A stretch of 64,000 nucleotides of DNA from Larkinella rosea (GTDB lineage: Bacteria > Bacteroidota > Bacteroidia > Cytophagales > Spirosomataceae): contig NZ_RQJO01000007.1 of the NCBI RefSeq assembly GCF_003858635.1, positions 311,941-375,940 on the forward strand, given 5' to 3'. Made by a program: the position numbers and the translations under genes. Under the pieces are notes generated by a model that saw only the letters and a program-made list of their open reading frames with translations, had not been told where the DNA came from and did not search any database. This document shows positions 41,605 to 50,989 of the stretch, piece after piece (within the stretch, counting starts at the first letter, position 1; each line of letters opens with the position of its first letter).

Positions 41605-42687
41605 ATGACTGATTCCAGTAAAAATTTCCTTTATACGTACCTCAATAACGCGTCACCCACCGGTTTTGAATCGTCGGGACAGCAAATCTGGCTGGATTAC
41701 CTGAAGCCTTATATCGATGATTATATTATCGATACGTACGGAACCGTTGTCGGGGTGATCAAACCAACTGCGCTTGTTTCCCAGGAATATAAGGTGGTGA
41801 TCGAAGCCCATTCCGACGAAATTTCGTGGTTTGTCAATTTCATTTCCGACGATGGCTACATCTACGTCCGGCGCAACGGCGGCTCCGATGCGCTGATTGC
41901 GCCCTCGATGCGGGTCAATCTGCACACCGCCAACGGTCAGATCCAGGGCGTTTTCGGCTGGCCCGCCATTCACGTTCGCGATCTGGCCAAGGATGTGGCG
42001 CCGAAAGTGACGGATCTGTTTATCGACGTGGGCGCGCTGACCAAACAGGAAGTGCTCGACATGGGCATCCACGTGGGCACGGTTTGCACCTTCGCCGAAG
42101 GACTTTTTGAATTGAACAACCGCTATTACGTTGGGCGCGCGCTCGACAACCGCATGGGCGGTTTTATGATTGCGGAAGTAGCCCGGTTGTTGAAGGAAAA
42201 CGGCGTCGAACTGCCTTTCACGCTCTACATTGTCAATGCGGTTCAGGAGGAAATCGGGTTGCGCGGAGCCGAAATGATCGCCCGGCGACTGAAGCCCGAT
42301 CTGGCGATTATCACCGACGTGACGCACGATACGCAATCGCCCAAATATGACAAAAAGGAGCAGGGCGACCTGAAGGCGGGCGGTGGTCCGGTGATTTGCT
42401 ACGGTCCGGCGGTCCAGAATAAAGTCCGGGATTTCATCATTCAGGTGGCGACCGACCAGGAAATTGCCTTCCAGCGTCAGGCGGTTAGCCGCTCCACCGG
42501 AACCGATACCGACTCGTTTGCGTATGCCGCTGAAGGCAGCGCATCGGCCCTGATTTCGTTGCCGCTGAAATACATGCACACGACCGTGGAAACCGTTCAC
42601 ATGGACGATGTTCAGGCGGTGATCAAGCTGATTTATGAAATCCTGCTGGCGGTAAAAGGCAATGAAGACTTCCGGTATTTGAAATAA
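41605..42687 (+). CDS. M42-family metallo-aminopeptidase
   Basis: 360 residues. It belongs to the M42 glutamyl/leucyl aminopeptidase group, which assemble into cytoplasmic tetrahedral particles that trim peptides. Metal and catalytic landmarks: EAHSDEISWFV (His and Asp ligand region), the bridging Asp of RALDNRMGG, the catalytic Glu pair in NAVQEEIGLRGAEM, IITDVTHDTQSP with Asp, and the C-terminal His in LKYMHTTVETVHMDD. The PDZ-like beta insert between them is present. There is no signal peptide. Start at ATG 41605. Terminators on both sides indicate that it is transcribed alone. Confidence 0.93.
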   Translation: MTDSSKNFLYTYLNNASPTGFESSGQQIWLDYLKPYIDDYIIDTYGTVVGVIKPTALVSQEYKVVIEAHSDEISWFVNFISDDGYIYVRRNGGSDALIAPSMRVNLHTANGQIQGVFGWPAIHVRDLAKDVAPKVTDLFIDVGALTKQEVLDMGIHVGTVCTFAEGLFELNNRYYVGRALDNRMGGFMIAEVARLLKENGVELPFTLYIVNAVQEEIGLRGAEMIARRLKPDLAIITDVTHDTQSPKYDKKEQGDLKAGGGPVICYGPAVQNKVRDFIIQVATDQEIAFQRQAVSRSTGTDTDSFAYAAEGSASALISLPLKYMHTTVETVHMDDVQAVIKLIYEILLAVKGNEDFRYLK

Positions 42688-42699
42688 GAAATGGTAGCT

Positions 42700-42740
42700 A
42701 AAAAACCGCCTGTTCGGATGTCTCCGGGCAGGCGGTTTTT
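42700..42740 (+). terminator. Terminator of the M42 peptidase gene
   Basis: AAAAACCGCCTG pairs with CAGGCGGTTTTT around a 16-nt loop, just after the stop codon. The same AAAACCGCCTG stem occurs in the terminator at 23285-23326. Confidence 0.88.
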
Positions 42741-42896
42741 GCATTTAGGGGCTTGTGACCGGGCAAGTCTAACTTTTGGCAATTAACTGGTTTTAATGAC
42801 TTTACGTTTATATTATCAAATTGTTAAGATTGTGTGAACGATTCCGCCGATTCATTAAGCCATTGTAAATTCGTCCGATTTTTAACTAGTTTCTCT

Positions 42897-43679
42897 ATGA
42901 AGCGGCTCTGCGTCGTTGCCAGTCTCACCACCGGTTTTTTCCTACTATCTCTATTAACGTCTTACGCCCAAACTTCCATCACGCCTTCGACACCCTGGGG
43001 AACCTGGTTCATCGGCACCGTTCAGCTTCCGGGTGGTGAAAAAAAATGGGGCGGTTTTGCCGAAGTTCAGGCGCGCGGCAATGCGGTTTTTCACCAGTTT
43101 TTTTACCGGGAATTGAAGGGCGGGATTAGTTACGACCTCAACGAGCATTTTACGTTTTCGCTGGCGGGCGGCCATTATTCAACCTCTGATTACCTGGCGC
43201 TGAAGGATGGCCCATTGAATACCGAGAAGCGGTTCTGGCAGCAACTTATTGTCAATCAATATCTTTCCCGCCTGAAATTTGAACATCGCTATCGCGTCGA
43301 GCAACGCTGGTTTACGTTTCGTGACGGATCAACGCCGTATCGGAACCGAATTCGGTACCGGCTGAATCTGTTCGTCCCTCTCAATAAACCAACGATTACA
43401 GCAAAAACCGCTTTTCTGTCGTTTTACGACGAACTTTTCCTCAACCCTAAGGGACCGACGTTCGAACGGAATCGGGTTTTTGCTGGCGTTGGCTATCAGC
43501 TTGACAATCATTGGATTATTCAGACCGGCTGGGTTAACCAAACCAACTACAATCCGGCGACGTTTGAATCCGGTATTTTCACGCCCCAGTCGGCCACTGG
43601 AAAAAACAACATTGTTGTGGGGTTGACGTACCGGCTGGGGCGCGGAAAAAGCGAAAAGCTTCCTTCGCAAACCGATTAA
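42897..43679 (+). CDS. DUF2490-type outer membrane barrel protein
   Basis: 260 residues from the ATG at 42897; the frame is open for 21 codons upstream without a signal sequence. The signal peptide is RLCVVASLTTGFFLLSLLTS followed by YAQ. The mature part has the DUF2490 pattern: TPWGTWFIGTVQLPG, GGISYDLNEHFTFSLAGGHY, LKFEHRYRVEQRWF and RNRIRYRLNLFVPL, with the final strand NNIVVGLTYRLGRG. It is expected to be a small outer membrane beta-barrel; its function is unknown. The 156-nt space before it (after the terminator) contains no other recognisable feature. Confidence 0.88.
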   Translation: MKRLCVVASLTTGFFLLSLLTSYAQTSITPSTPWGTWFIGTVQLPGGEKKWGGFAEVQARGNAVFHQFFYRELKGGISYDLNEHFTFSLAGGHYSTSDYLALKDGPLNTEKRFWQQLIVNQYLSRLKFEHRYRVEQRWFTFRDGSTPYRNRIRYRLNLFVPLNKPTITAKTAFLSFYDELFLNPKGPTFERNRVFAGVGYQLDNHWIIQTGWVNQTNYNPATFESGIFTPQSATGKNNIVVGLTYRLGRGKSEKLPSQTD

Positions 43680-43752
43680 CTACTCAAGATCTCGTGGGAT
43701 TCATTTGGCATCGGTTTGACAAAAACCGGAAGCGGTTTATATTGCCCGATAA

Positions 43753-44412
43753 ATGGGTAATCGGGTAGTTAAATCACCTCCTTTTATGTATGACATGACG
43801 CCCAAAGAGCTGTATTTTGCCAACGGCGGGCAAACGCTCTACATTTACAAAGACGGTTTTGGCGATCAATACAAAGCAACTCCGGCGGAAGAAGCCGAGT
43901 GGCGGAAAGAACTCATCGAGCGGGAGTGGAAGCGCCTGGATTCCGAAACGAATGCCGTTAGTTTAAAACACCTAATCGATAATTTAAACTACCACAATGC
44001 CGACGATCTGGTGCCGAAATTGGTTCAAAAACTGGACGAAGTTAAACCTGAAACACGGGTTGTTATTGCCGGGTGTTTGTGGAAGATAACGAAGTACAAA
44101 AAAAGTTTCTCGATTATTCTGAATACCTTCAATGTCCACCGGAATAACGTTTTAGCCACCGTTTTTGCCACGTTTCAGGACATGGTGGGTGACAGGGAAG
44201 TCGCCAGTTTCCTGTTGGATTGCCTGGAAGGTGACGATGCGGTTTTGCACCAGAAAGCGCACACAACCCTGGTTATGTGGAGTTATATGGGCATTCCACA
44301 ATTGCGCGACGGAGGTCTTACGGATGCGTTAAGTCCGGATAATAAAATAGCTAATACGGAAGCGTTTCTGAAAGCTATAAAAACCGCAAAACGTCTTTTA
44401 AAAATCCGCTAA
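43753..44412 (+). CDS. HEAT-repeat-like hypothetical protein
   Basis: 219 residues. No signal peptide. After an N-terminal segment (YDMTPKELYFANGGQTLYIY) the chain is alpha-helical with HEAT-like repeats of about 35-40 residues: VSLKHLIDNLNYHNADDLVP, TRVVIAGCLWKITKYKKSFS, NVLATVFATFQDMVGDREVA and DDAVLHQKAHTTLVMWSYMG. It is a plausible cytoplasmic scaffold; the family was not identified. Met12 and Met15 are alternative starts. TATATTG at 43738-43744 with a TTTG upstream is a possible promoter. Its stop codon overlaps that of the DUF1501 gene on the other strand by 4 nt. Confidence 0.65.
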   Translation: MGNRVVKSPPFMYDMTPKELYFANGGQTLYIYKDGFGDQYKATPAEEAEWRKELIEREWKRLDSETNAVSLKHLIDNLNYHNADDLVPKLVQKLDEVKPETRVVIAGCLWKITKYKKSFSIILNTFNVHRNNVLATVFATFQDMVGDREVASFLLDCLEGDDAVLHQKAHTTLVMWSYMGIPQLRDGGLTDALSPDNKIANTEAFLKAIKTAKRLLKIR

Positions 44413-45854
44413 GCCAGAATGGGTTTAACTACTTTTCCGGCCACATCCGTCAGCCGATACCGACGCCCCTGAAATTTATAAACCAGTTTTTCGTGATCGA
44501 TCCCAAGCAGGTGTAAAATAGTGGCCTGCAAGTCGTGAACGTGAACCGGTTCTTTGACAATATTGTAGCTGAAGTCGTCGGTTTCTCCGTACGTAAATCC
44601 TTTTTTGATGCCGCCACCCGCCAGCCAGACCGTAAAACAACGCGGATGGTGATCGCGGCCGTAATTGTCTTTCGTAAGCTTGCCCTGCGAGTAGTTCGTC
44701 CGGCCAAATTCGCCACCAAAAATCACCAGCGTATCGTCCAGCAAACCCCGCTGCTTTAGATCTTTGATGAGCGCGGTTGTCGGCTGATCGACCGAGTCGG
44801 CCATGATTTTGATGTCTTTGGGCAAATTGCCGTGCTGGTCCCAACCCTGATGATATAACTGAATAAACCGCACATCTTTCTCCGCCAATTTGCGGGCTAA
44901 GAGGCAGTTGGCGGCATACGTCCCCGGTTTTCGACTTTCGGGACCGTACATATCAAAGATGTAATCTGGTTCTTTGGAGAGGTCGAGCGTTTCCGGAACC
45001 GACGTTTGCATCCGGTATGCCATCTCGTACTGCTGCATCCGGCTGTTGATTTCGGGATCGAGCACGTGTTTGTACTGATCTTCGCTCATTTTGGCCAGGT
45101 AGTTCAACATCGTCCGGCGCGAGGTTTTATCGACACCTTCCGGATTGTTGAGGTAAAAAATCGGATCCGGCCCCGACCGGAATACCACGCCCTGGTGCGT
45201 CGACGGAATAAAACCGTTGCTCCAAAGCTTGGCGTACAGCGGCTGATCACCACCCCGCGCCCGCGACAGCAGCACGACAAACGCGGGCATATTTTTATTC
45301 TCCGATCCCAGTCCGTAACTCACCCAAGACCCCATCGACGGACGACCGCCAATCTGATTCCCCGTCTGAATAAACGTAACGGCCGGGTCGTGGTTGATGT
45401 GTTCGGTATACATCGATTTGATGAAACACAGGTCGTCCACCATCGACGTGTGGTGCGGCAGCAACTCACTGACCCACGACCGGCTTTTACCAAATTGCGC
45501 GAACTTATAGACCGAAGCCGCCAGCGGAAATGAACTCTGGCTTGCCGACATGCCCGTCAGCCGTTGCCCTTTTCGGACGGACTCGGGGAGGTTTTGGCCC
45601 CACATCTGTTCCAGTTTGGGCTTATAATCAAAGGTTTCCAACTGCGAGGGCGCCCCACTTTGCAGCAGGTAAATGACCCGTTTGATTTTGGCCGGAAAAT
45701 GCGGCAAGCCCAGCCCCGGATCGGCTCCGGCGGCTGTCGCATTCGGAGACAACAGGGAAGAAAGAGCCGCTGCCCCCAGCCCCAAACCGCTGCTTTGCAG
45801 GAATGTCCGGCGGCTCATCTGATCGTGGATGCTATCTTGCAAATCGTTAGTCAT
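44409..45854 (-). CDS. DUF1501 protein, Tat-exported (alkaline-phosphatase/sulfatase-like fold)
   Basis: 481 residues. A Tat signal opens it (MSRRTFLQSSGLGLGAAALS). The DUF1501 domain fills the rest: HFPAKIKRVIYLLQSGAPSQ, ETFDYKPKLEQMWGQNLP, GGRPSMGSWVSYGLGSENKN, NCLLARKLAEKDVRFIQLYH followed by QGWDQHGNL, and FGGEFGRTNYSQGKLTKDNY followed by GRDHHPRCFTVW. The family is related in fold to alkaline phosphatase and sulfatases; GGEFGRT and GRDHHP supply likely metal ligands. Most members are coupled to a PSD1/DUF1553 cytochrome-like protein, as here: the PSD1 gene ends 5 nt upstream on the same strand. The substrate is unknown; exported polymer breakdown is suspected from the SusCD context. Confidence 0.93.
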   Translation of the reverse strand: MTNDLQDSIHDQMSRRTFLQSSGLGLGAAALSSLLSPNATAAGADPGLGLPHFPAKIKRVIYLLQSGAPSQLETFDYKPKLEQMWGQNLPESVRKGQRLTGMSASQSSFPLAASVYKFAQFGKSRSWVSELLPHHTSMVDDLCFIKSMYTEHINHDPAVTFIQTGNQIGGRPSMGSWVSYGLGSENKNMPAFVVLLSRARGGDQPLYAKLWSNGFIPSTHQGVVFRSGPDPIFYLNNPEGVDKTSRRTMLNYLAKMSEDQYKHVLDPEINSRMQQYEMAYRMQTSVPETLDLSKEPDYIFDMYGPESRKPGTYAANCLLARKLAEKDVRFIQLYHQGWDQHGNLPKDIKIMADSVDQPTTALIKDLKQRGLLDDTLVIFGGEFGRTNYSQGKLTKDNYGRDHHPRCFTVWLAGGGIKKGFTYGETDDFSYNIVKEPVHVHDLQATILHLLGIDHEKLVYKFQGRRYRLTDVAGKVVKPILA

Positions 45855-45859
45855 GACAC

Positions 45860-48800
45860 TTATCGTTTGATGGTCGCTTCGTCGTAATTCAAAATGGTAT
45901 TCGCAACAATTGTGTAGGCCGCGAGTTCGGGGCTTTTCAGACCGGGGTCGCGGGCGTACTCACCGGTTTTCAGCAAGGATTCGGCCCGTTTCGGTGATTT
46001 TATAAAGCCCTGATAGGCAACACCGTACAATTCGTTCATTAACGCTAACTCGCTGGCGCGCGGATTTCGGGAAACGATGGACTGAAAAAAGTACCTGATC
46101 CGCTCATTCGGGTTTGCTTTCGAACGCATGGTTCGCTGGGCCAGCACGCGGGCGGCTTCCACAAACTGCGGATCGTTGAGCGTCACCAGTGCCTGCAAGG
46201 GTGTAGCGGTTTTTTGCCTTCGAACGGTACACAAACTTCGGTCCGGCGAATCAAAATTCAGCATCATCGGCGGAGGACTGGTCCGTTTCCAGATCGTGTA
46301 CATACTGCGCCGGTACAGGCTATCGCCGTGTTGCTGGCGGTAACTGATCGTGTTGCGGGTTGCCAGGGCTTCCCAGATGCCGGCGGGCTGGTAAGGATAC
46401 ACGCTTGGTCCGCCAATTTTCTGAACCAGCAAACCGCTGGCTGCCAAGGCATTGTCGCGAACCTGTTCGGCCGAAAACCGGTAGCTGCTACCGCGCGCCA
46501 GCCATTTGTTATCCGGATCACGCTCGATTTCTTCCGGCGTCGCTTTGGACGACTGCTGGTAGGTGGCCGACATCACCATTCGTTTGATAAACCGCTTTGT
46601 GTCCCAGTTTTCCTCCCGAAACTGAACAGCCAGCCAGTCCAGCAATTCGGGATGCGAAGGCAAGTCGCCCTGACTCCCGAAATCTTCCTGCGTTTTGACG
46701 ATGCCATTGCCGAAGTAATTCAACCAGAGCCGGTTGACCATGACGCGGGCAAACAGGGGATGATCTTCCGCCAGCAGCCATTGCGCCAGTCCAAGCCGGT
46801 TTTGCGGGTAATCGGTGGGTAATTTGCCCAGTCGGAGCGGGGTTTGGGAGGAAACTTCCGCACCCGGCGCATCATAAACTCCGCGATTTAGCACGAAACT
46901 TTTGCGTTGCTGACTGGCAGGTAACTCCTGCATCACCATTACTTCGGGAATGTCGGACAAAACCGCCACCTCCTGACCCCGAACCGCAGACAGTTGACGG
47001 TTTGTCTGAGCGAAGGTAGAATCCGCCGTCAACAGGTAATGTTCGAGGAGATTTTGTTGCTGTTGTGCGGTTCGTTGGGAGGCTGGTAGTTGTAAAACCG
47101 GGGTGATTCGATCGGTGTTCCCAGACAGGGACTGAACTTCCAGGACAGACAATCGACGGTTATAAATCCGTAATTCGTCCAGGCTAACATCTTGCAGCGT
47201 TTTCTCCCGAGCGTCATAGCCCAGCTCAAACCCGTAAAATTTGCCCTGTTTGTTGGAGTTGAATTCGCCGTGCAGCAAGCCTTTCGTGAGGTTGTCGGTA
47301 ATGACGTTCATCCGCGCCGGTTTGCCATCGACGAAAAACCGCACGCCGGCGGCTTTGGCTCCACCGTCGTAGGTCAGCGTGAGGTTTTGCCAGCGATTGA
47401 GTCGCAGTTTGTCGGTGGTTCGCAATTCGATGCAGTTGGCGGGCCAGACGTAACTCAGCAAAACCGTCAGTGTTTGATCCGGATTCAGCTTCACCGAATA
47501 CCCGCGGTAGCCTTCATTTTCGTAGTTAGTCCGCCGAAAAATAGCGCCTTCAACACCTGCTTTGGCCGGATTGATCCACACACTGACCGAAAATTCCTGA
47601 TTCCGCTCGAAGTTCAGCCCCTTGCCAAACCGCTTCGGCGATTCCACGAGTTTGCCATTGATCCGGTCAACCGTTTCCGACAGAATCCCGATGCCACATT
47701 CGCCCTTGAGCGCTATGGCGTTACCGATTTTTCCGGCGGTCGGCAGCGGTTTTCGCTCTTTGTCGCCCGTTACAAATGCCGTAAAGGAGTTGTCGCCCCG
47801 GTTTTCGTAACCGGTAGTTCCCTCCCCATCCAGCGGCAAATGCACCAGCAAACCGCGATTCAGGGTTGAAACCGTTGTCGGTTGACGGGCCCATTGCGTA
47901 AAGGCGGTTTCGTACAATTTGGGTTGTAAGCGGGTTTGGAGGTGTTGAATTTTTGTCCGTATAAATTTCAGCGTTTGCTCGGTTTGGGCCGTCGGTAACA
48001 TCACCGTGGGGCAGGCTTCTCCGTTGTGCGTAATCTGACCCGCTTCTTTATTCTGGTTGAAAAAAGCAAACAGCGAATAGTAGTCTTTCTGGCTAATGGG
48101 GTCGTATTTGTGGTCATGGCAACGGGCGCATTCCATCGTCAATCCCAGAAATGCTTTTCCGAATGTATTGGCACGATCGGCCACGTATTCGATGCGGTAT
48201 TCTTCGGGAATAATGCCGTTTTCGCCACTTTGAGAGTGCAGTCGGTTGAAGGCCGTGGCCAGTATTTTCTCCCGTTGAACCTGCGGATTGGGCGAAACCG
48301 GCAAGAGATCCCCGGCAATCTGGTTGATCACGAACTGGTCGAACGGCAGGTTTTGATTGAAGGATTTGATGACCCAGTCGCGGTACGGAAACGCATTACG
48401 CATCGGATCGTCCTGATAGCCCTGCGAGTCGGCAAAGCGGGCCAGATCCAGCCAGCTAACGGCCTGCTGTTCACCGTAATGTGGTGATGCCTGCAGTTTG
48501 TCGACCACCTGTTCGTAGGCATTCGGTGCCGTGTTTTTTTCAAACGCTTCTACCTCAGCGGGCGTGGGAGGGAGGCCCGTCAGGTCCATGTAAATGCGCC
48601 GGAGTAAGGTCGCTTTTTCGGCCTGAGGACATGGTTTTAATCCCAGTTCCTTCATTTTCGCCAGTGTAAACCGGTCGATTTCGTTGCGGACCCAGTCGGT
48701 TTCGACATCGGACGTAATGCCCCAGCGTGACAGAAAACTTTGCCCGACTTTCGGAACGTCCGGTTTTTCGATCTTCGTCAGCGACCAGTGTTCCTTGTAT

Positions 48801-49204
48801 TCCGCGCCCTGCTCGATCCATTTGATCAGGATGGCTTTTTCGTCCGCCGTCAACGTCAGATTGGACTTGGGTGTGGGCATCACTTCGTCGGGATCGTGAC
48901 TCAGAATCCGCTTGACCAGTTCACTTTTTCCGACATTGCCCGGCACAATCGCCCGTCGTCCTTCCTTGTTTTCCAGCGTGGCACCTTCGAAGTTCGCCAA
49001 TTGCAAACCGGCTTCGATCTTGGCTTTGTCGGGGCCGTGGCATTTGAAACAACGATCCGAAATGATCGGCTTGACGTGCAGGTTGTAATCCACCGTCTCG
49101 GGCGTTTTCTCCAATGCCAACTGCACGTCCTGCGGGAGTTGATTCGTCTGACAACTCGCCAAACTCACTACCGCCAGAATCCCCCAAATGCCAATCGTTT
49201 TCAT
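45860..49204 (-). CDS. PSD1/DUF1549-DUF1553 lipoprotein with cytochrome-type motifs and LamG insert
   Basis: 1114 residues from the ATG at 49202-49204. A TTG and another ATG lie up to 5 codons upstream. The signal ends at the lipobox SLASC, so it is a lipoprotein. Domain order: planctomycete-type cytochrome C domain (about 35-140) with a CxxCH haem site CFKCH; DUF1549 (about 170-400) with RRIYMDLTGLPPTPAEVEAF and a second CxxCH in CARCHDHKYDPI; a LamG/concanavalin-like insert (about 480-670, SVSVWINPAKAG to SLDELRIYNRRL); and DUF1553 at the C-terminus (LAQWLLAEDHPLFARVMVNR and TIWKRTSPPPMMLNFDSPDR). Haem redox chemistry on a carbohydrate polymer is the usual guess, unproven. It is last but one in the Sus-like operon, followed by DUF1501 after 5 nt. 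Confidence 0.92.
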   Translation of the reverse strand: MKTIGIWGILAVVSLASCQTNQLPQDVQLALEKTPETVDYNLHVKPIISDRCFKCHGPDKAKIEAGLQLANFEGATLENKEGRRAIVPGNVGKSELVKRILSHDPDEVMPTPKSNLTLTADEKAILIKWIEQGAEYKEHWSLTKIEKPDVPKVGQSFLSRWGITSDVETDWVRNEIDRFTLAKMKELGLKPCPQAEKATLLRRIYMDLTGLPPTPAEVEAFEKNTAPNAYEQVVDKLQASPHYGEQQAVSWLDLARFADSQGYQDDPMRNAFPYRDWVIKSFNQNLPFDQFVINQIAGDLLPVSPNPQVQREKILATAFNRLHSQSGENGIIPEEYRIEYVADRANTFGKAFLGLTMECARCHDHKYDPISQKDYYSLFAFFNQNKEAGQITHNGEACPTVMLPTAQTEQTLKFIRTKIQHLQTRLQPKLYETAFTQWARQPTTVSTLNRGLLVHLPLDGEGTTGYENRGDNSFTAFVTGDKERKPLPTAGKIGNAIALKGECGIGILSETVDRINGKLVESPKRFGKGLNFERNQEFSVSVWINPAKAGVEGAIFRRTNYENEGYRGYSVKLNPDQTLTVLLSYVWPANCIELRTTDKLRLNRWQNLTLTYDGGAKAAGVRFFVDGKPARMNVITDNLTKGLLHGEFNSNKQGKFYGFELGYDAREKTLQDVSLDELRIYNRRLSVLEVQSLSGNTDRITPVLQLPASQRTAQQQQNLLEHYLLTADSTFAQTNRQLSAVRGQEVAVLSDIPEVMVMQELPASQQRKSFVLNRGVYDAPGAEVSSQTPLRLGKLPTDYPQNRLGLAQWLLAEDHPLFARVMVNRLWLNYFGNGIVKTQEDFGSQGDLPSHPELLDWLAVQFREENWDTKRFIKRMVMSATYQQSSKATPEEIERDPDNKWLARGSSYRFSAEQVRDNALAASGLLVQKIGGPSVYPYQPAGIWEALATRNTISYRQQHGDSLYRRSMYTIWKRTSPPPMMLNFDSPDRSLCTVRRQKTATPLQALVTLNDPQFVEAARVLAQRTMRSKANPNERIRYFFQSIVSRNPRASELALMNELYGVAYQGFIKSPKRAESLLKTGEYARDPGLKSPELAAYTIVANTILNYDEATIKR

Positions 49205-49349
49205 ACGCATTAATTGCAAAACAATCTAAAGATACTGAAAAACCGGGTTTTCAGAAGAATTTAGCCTATTATAATAAGTGGGTATGCCAAAGAATAATTA
49301 TCAGCCCACGGTTTGGATCGTGGGCTGACATTTCTCTCTCGCTATTCAA

Positions 49350-50978
49350 TCAATATCCTTTATTCTGCGGGAAAGCCTGAATCCCACCCTCCGTTCGGTC
49401 AATCTGAGTTTGGGGAATGGGACGCAGGACGTGGAAATCCCGGATCTGATTAGCCCCGTCAGGATTGTATTTCTTCACCCGTTCGAGCAGTTTCCCGGTC
49501 CGGACCAGATCGAACCAGCGGACGTATTCGCCCAGCAATTCACGGGCGCGCTCGTCCAGAATAAAGTCGATCGTTAGCTGATCTTCCGTCACCTTCATGG
49601 CGGTTTCCGAGCCTTTTTTAGCTGCCCGCGCCCGAACCGCATTGATGTACGTCAGCGCTTCGCTTTTCTTCCCACTCATCATCAGTGCTTCGGCAGCAAT
49701 TAAGTAGGCTTCGGCCAGTCGGAAAACCAGAAAATCCCGCGACCCCCGCATTTCCTGCACACTGACCCGGGTTGGGTCCAGAAACTTGGTGAGTGTCGGA
49801 TAAATCCGGTCATTATAGGCACTGGGCGGATAAACGCTGTAATTTTTCTTCGCCAGTTCGGCGGCCGTTAGTTCGCGGTCGGCGACCCAGATGGCGGTAT
49901 CGCCCTGCGCAAACGTCACCTGTTTTTGACCGATGGTATACGTACCCGGTTTATTCGAGTAAAAAACAAATTTGAACGAAGCTTCGTAGCGGCTGTCGTT
50001 TTTCCGGTCGAACAGATTCATGACGGTAAACATCGTCGGCTTAAACCGCACCCAGGGCCGACCATTGGCGATGTCGCGCTGCATGCCGGGAAGCCGGTCA
50101 TACTCCGCCAGATAATATAAGTGGGCTGAATTGCCGAGGCCGGTGGTCAGTAAATCCGTGCTGTATTGGATCGCCCAAACCACTTCACTGTTTTTTTCAC
50201 CCGCGCCCTGTTCGAAAATTTTGGGGTAGCTGCTGAGCAGACTCAGGTTCGTATTGGCGATCACTTTCCTGGCCAGATCAGCGGCTTTCGCGTAGTCGTC
50301 GGCTCCGGCAGCTTCCGATCCGGCTCGGGTCAAATAGACTTTCGACAACAGAAATTCGGCGGCCGATTTGTAAACACGTCCGTAAATCGCAGCCGTAGCG
50401 GGCAGGTTGGCGATGGCAAAATCCAGGTCGTCAGTGATGACTTTGTAAACGTCTTTGATGGGCGAGCGTGTTGCCGTAACCACCACACCTTCCGATTCCT
50501 TCAGCGAAATATGCACCGGCCCAAACGTTTGAACAAGTAGAAAATAATAGTAAGCACGCATAAACCGCACCTCCGCAATTCGGGTCGTTTTGACCTTTTC
50601 ATCGAGCCCCGGCACCTTGTCGGCCCGACCGATCACGGCGTTACAGTTGTTGATGCCGATGTACATATTGTCCCACAACGTGGCCAGTACGGGTGCGCGG
50701 GGATTCAATCCGCTGTCGTAGAAGTTCAGATTCATGAACGTGCCGCCGTAGCCGTTGGTGAATTCGTCGGTCCCGAAAACCGACAGCGCACCGCCCTCTT
50801 CCTGTCCGTAAAAGATCCGGATGTGGCTGTACGACGCATTGACGGCAGTTTCAAAACCTTCGGGCGTATTCAGGTAGTTGTCGGTAATCTGCGAACGCAC
50901 GTCTTCCACCAGCAGACTGTTGCAGGAAGAGGTGAAAATGCTCAGGCCGATCAGGGTACAAATGAGTGTCTTTTTCAT
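49350..50978 (-). CDS. SusD/RagB-family nutrient-binding lipoprotein
   Basis: 542 residues. A signal with lipobox FTSSCN makes it an outer-leaflet lipoprotein. The SusD fold is evident: NTPEGFETAVNASYSHIRIF, LWDNMYIGINNCNAVIGRAD, RFMRAYYYFLLVQTFGPVHI, SAAEFLLSKVYLTRAG, DFLVFRLAEAYLIAAEALMM and DERARELLGEYVRWFDLVRT-type TPR helices, with the final HVLRPIPQTQID. It captures glycans or other large ligands and hands them to the SusC channel, its partner encoded 11 nt upstream. It belongs to the sigma/FecR/SusC/SusD run of this strand. The ligand is not predictable from sequence; no glycoside hydrolase gene accompanies it here. Confidence 0.95.
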   Translation of the reverse strand: MKKTLICTLIGLSIFTSSCNSLLVEDVRSQITDNYLNTPEGFETAVNASYSHIRIFYGQEEGGALSVFGTDEFTNGYGGTFMNLNFYDSGLNPRAPVLATLWDNMYIGINNCNAVIGRADKVPGLDEKVKTTRIAEVRFMRAYYYFLLVQTFGPVHISLKESEGVVVTATRSPIKDVYKVITDDLDFAIANLPATAAIYGRVYKSAAEFLLSKVYLTRAGSEAAGADDYAKAADLARKVIANTNLSLLSSYPKIFEQGAGEKNSEVVWAIQYSTDLLTTGLGNSAHLYYLAEYDRLPGMQRDIANGRPWVRFKPTMFTVMNLFDRKNDSRYEASFKFVFYSNKPGTYTIGQKQVTFAQGDTAIWVADRELTAAELAKKNYSVYPPSAYNDRIYPTLTKFLDPTRVSVQEMRGSRDFLVFRLAEAYLIAAEALMMSGKKSEALTYINAVRARAAKKGSETAMKVTEDQLTIDFILDERARELLGEYVRWFDLVRTGKLLERVKKYNPDGANQIRDFHVLRPIPQTQIDRTEGGIQAFPQNKGY

Positions 50979-50989
50979 CGGATTGCTCG

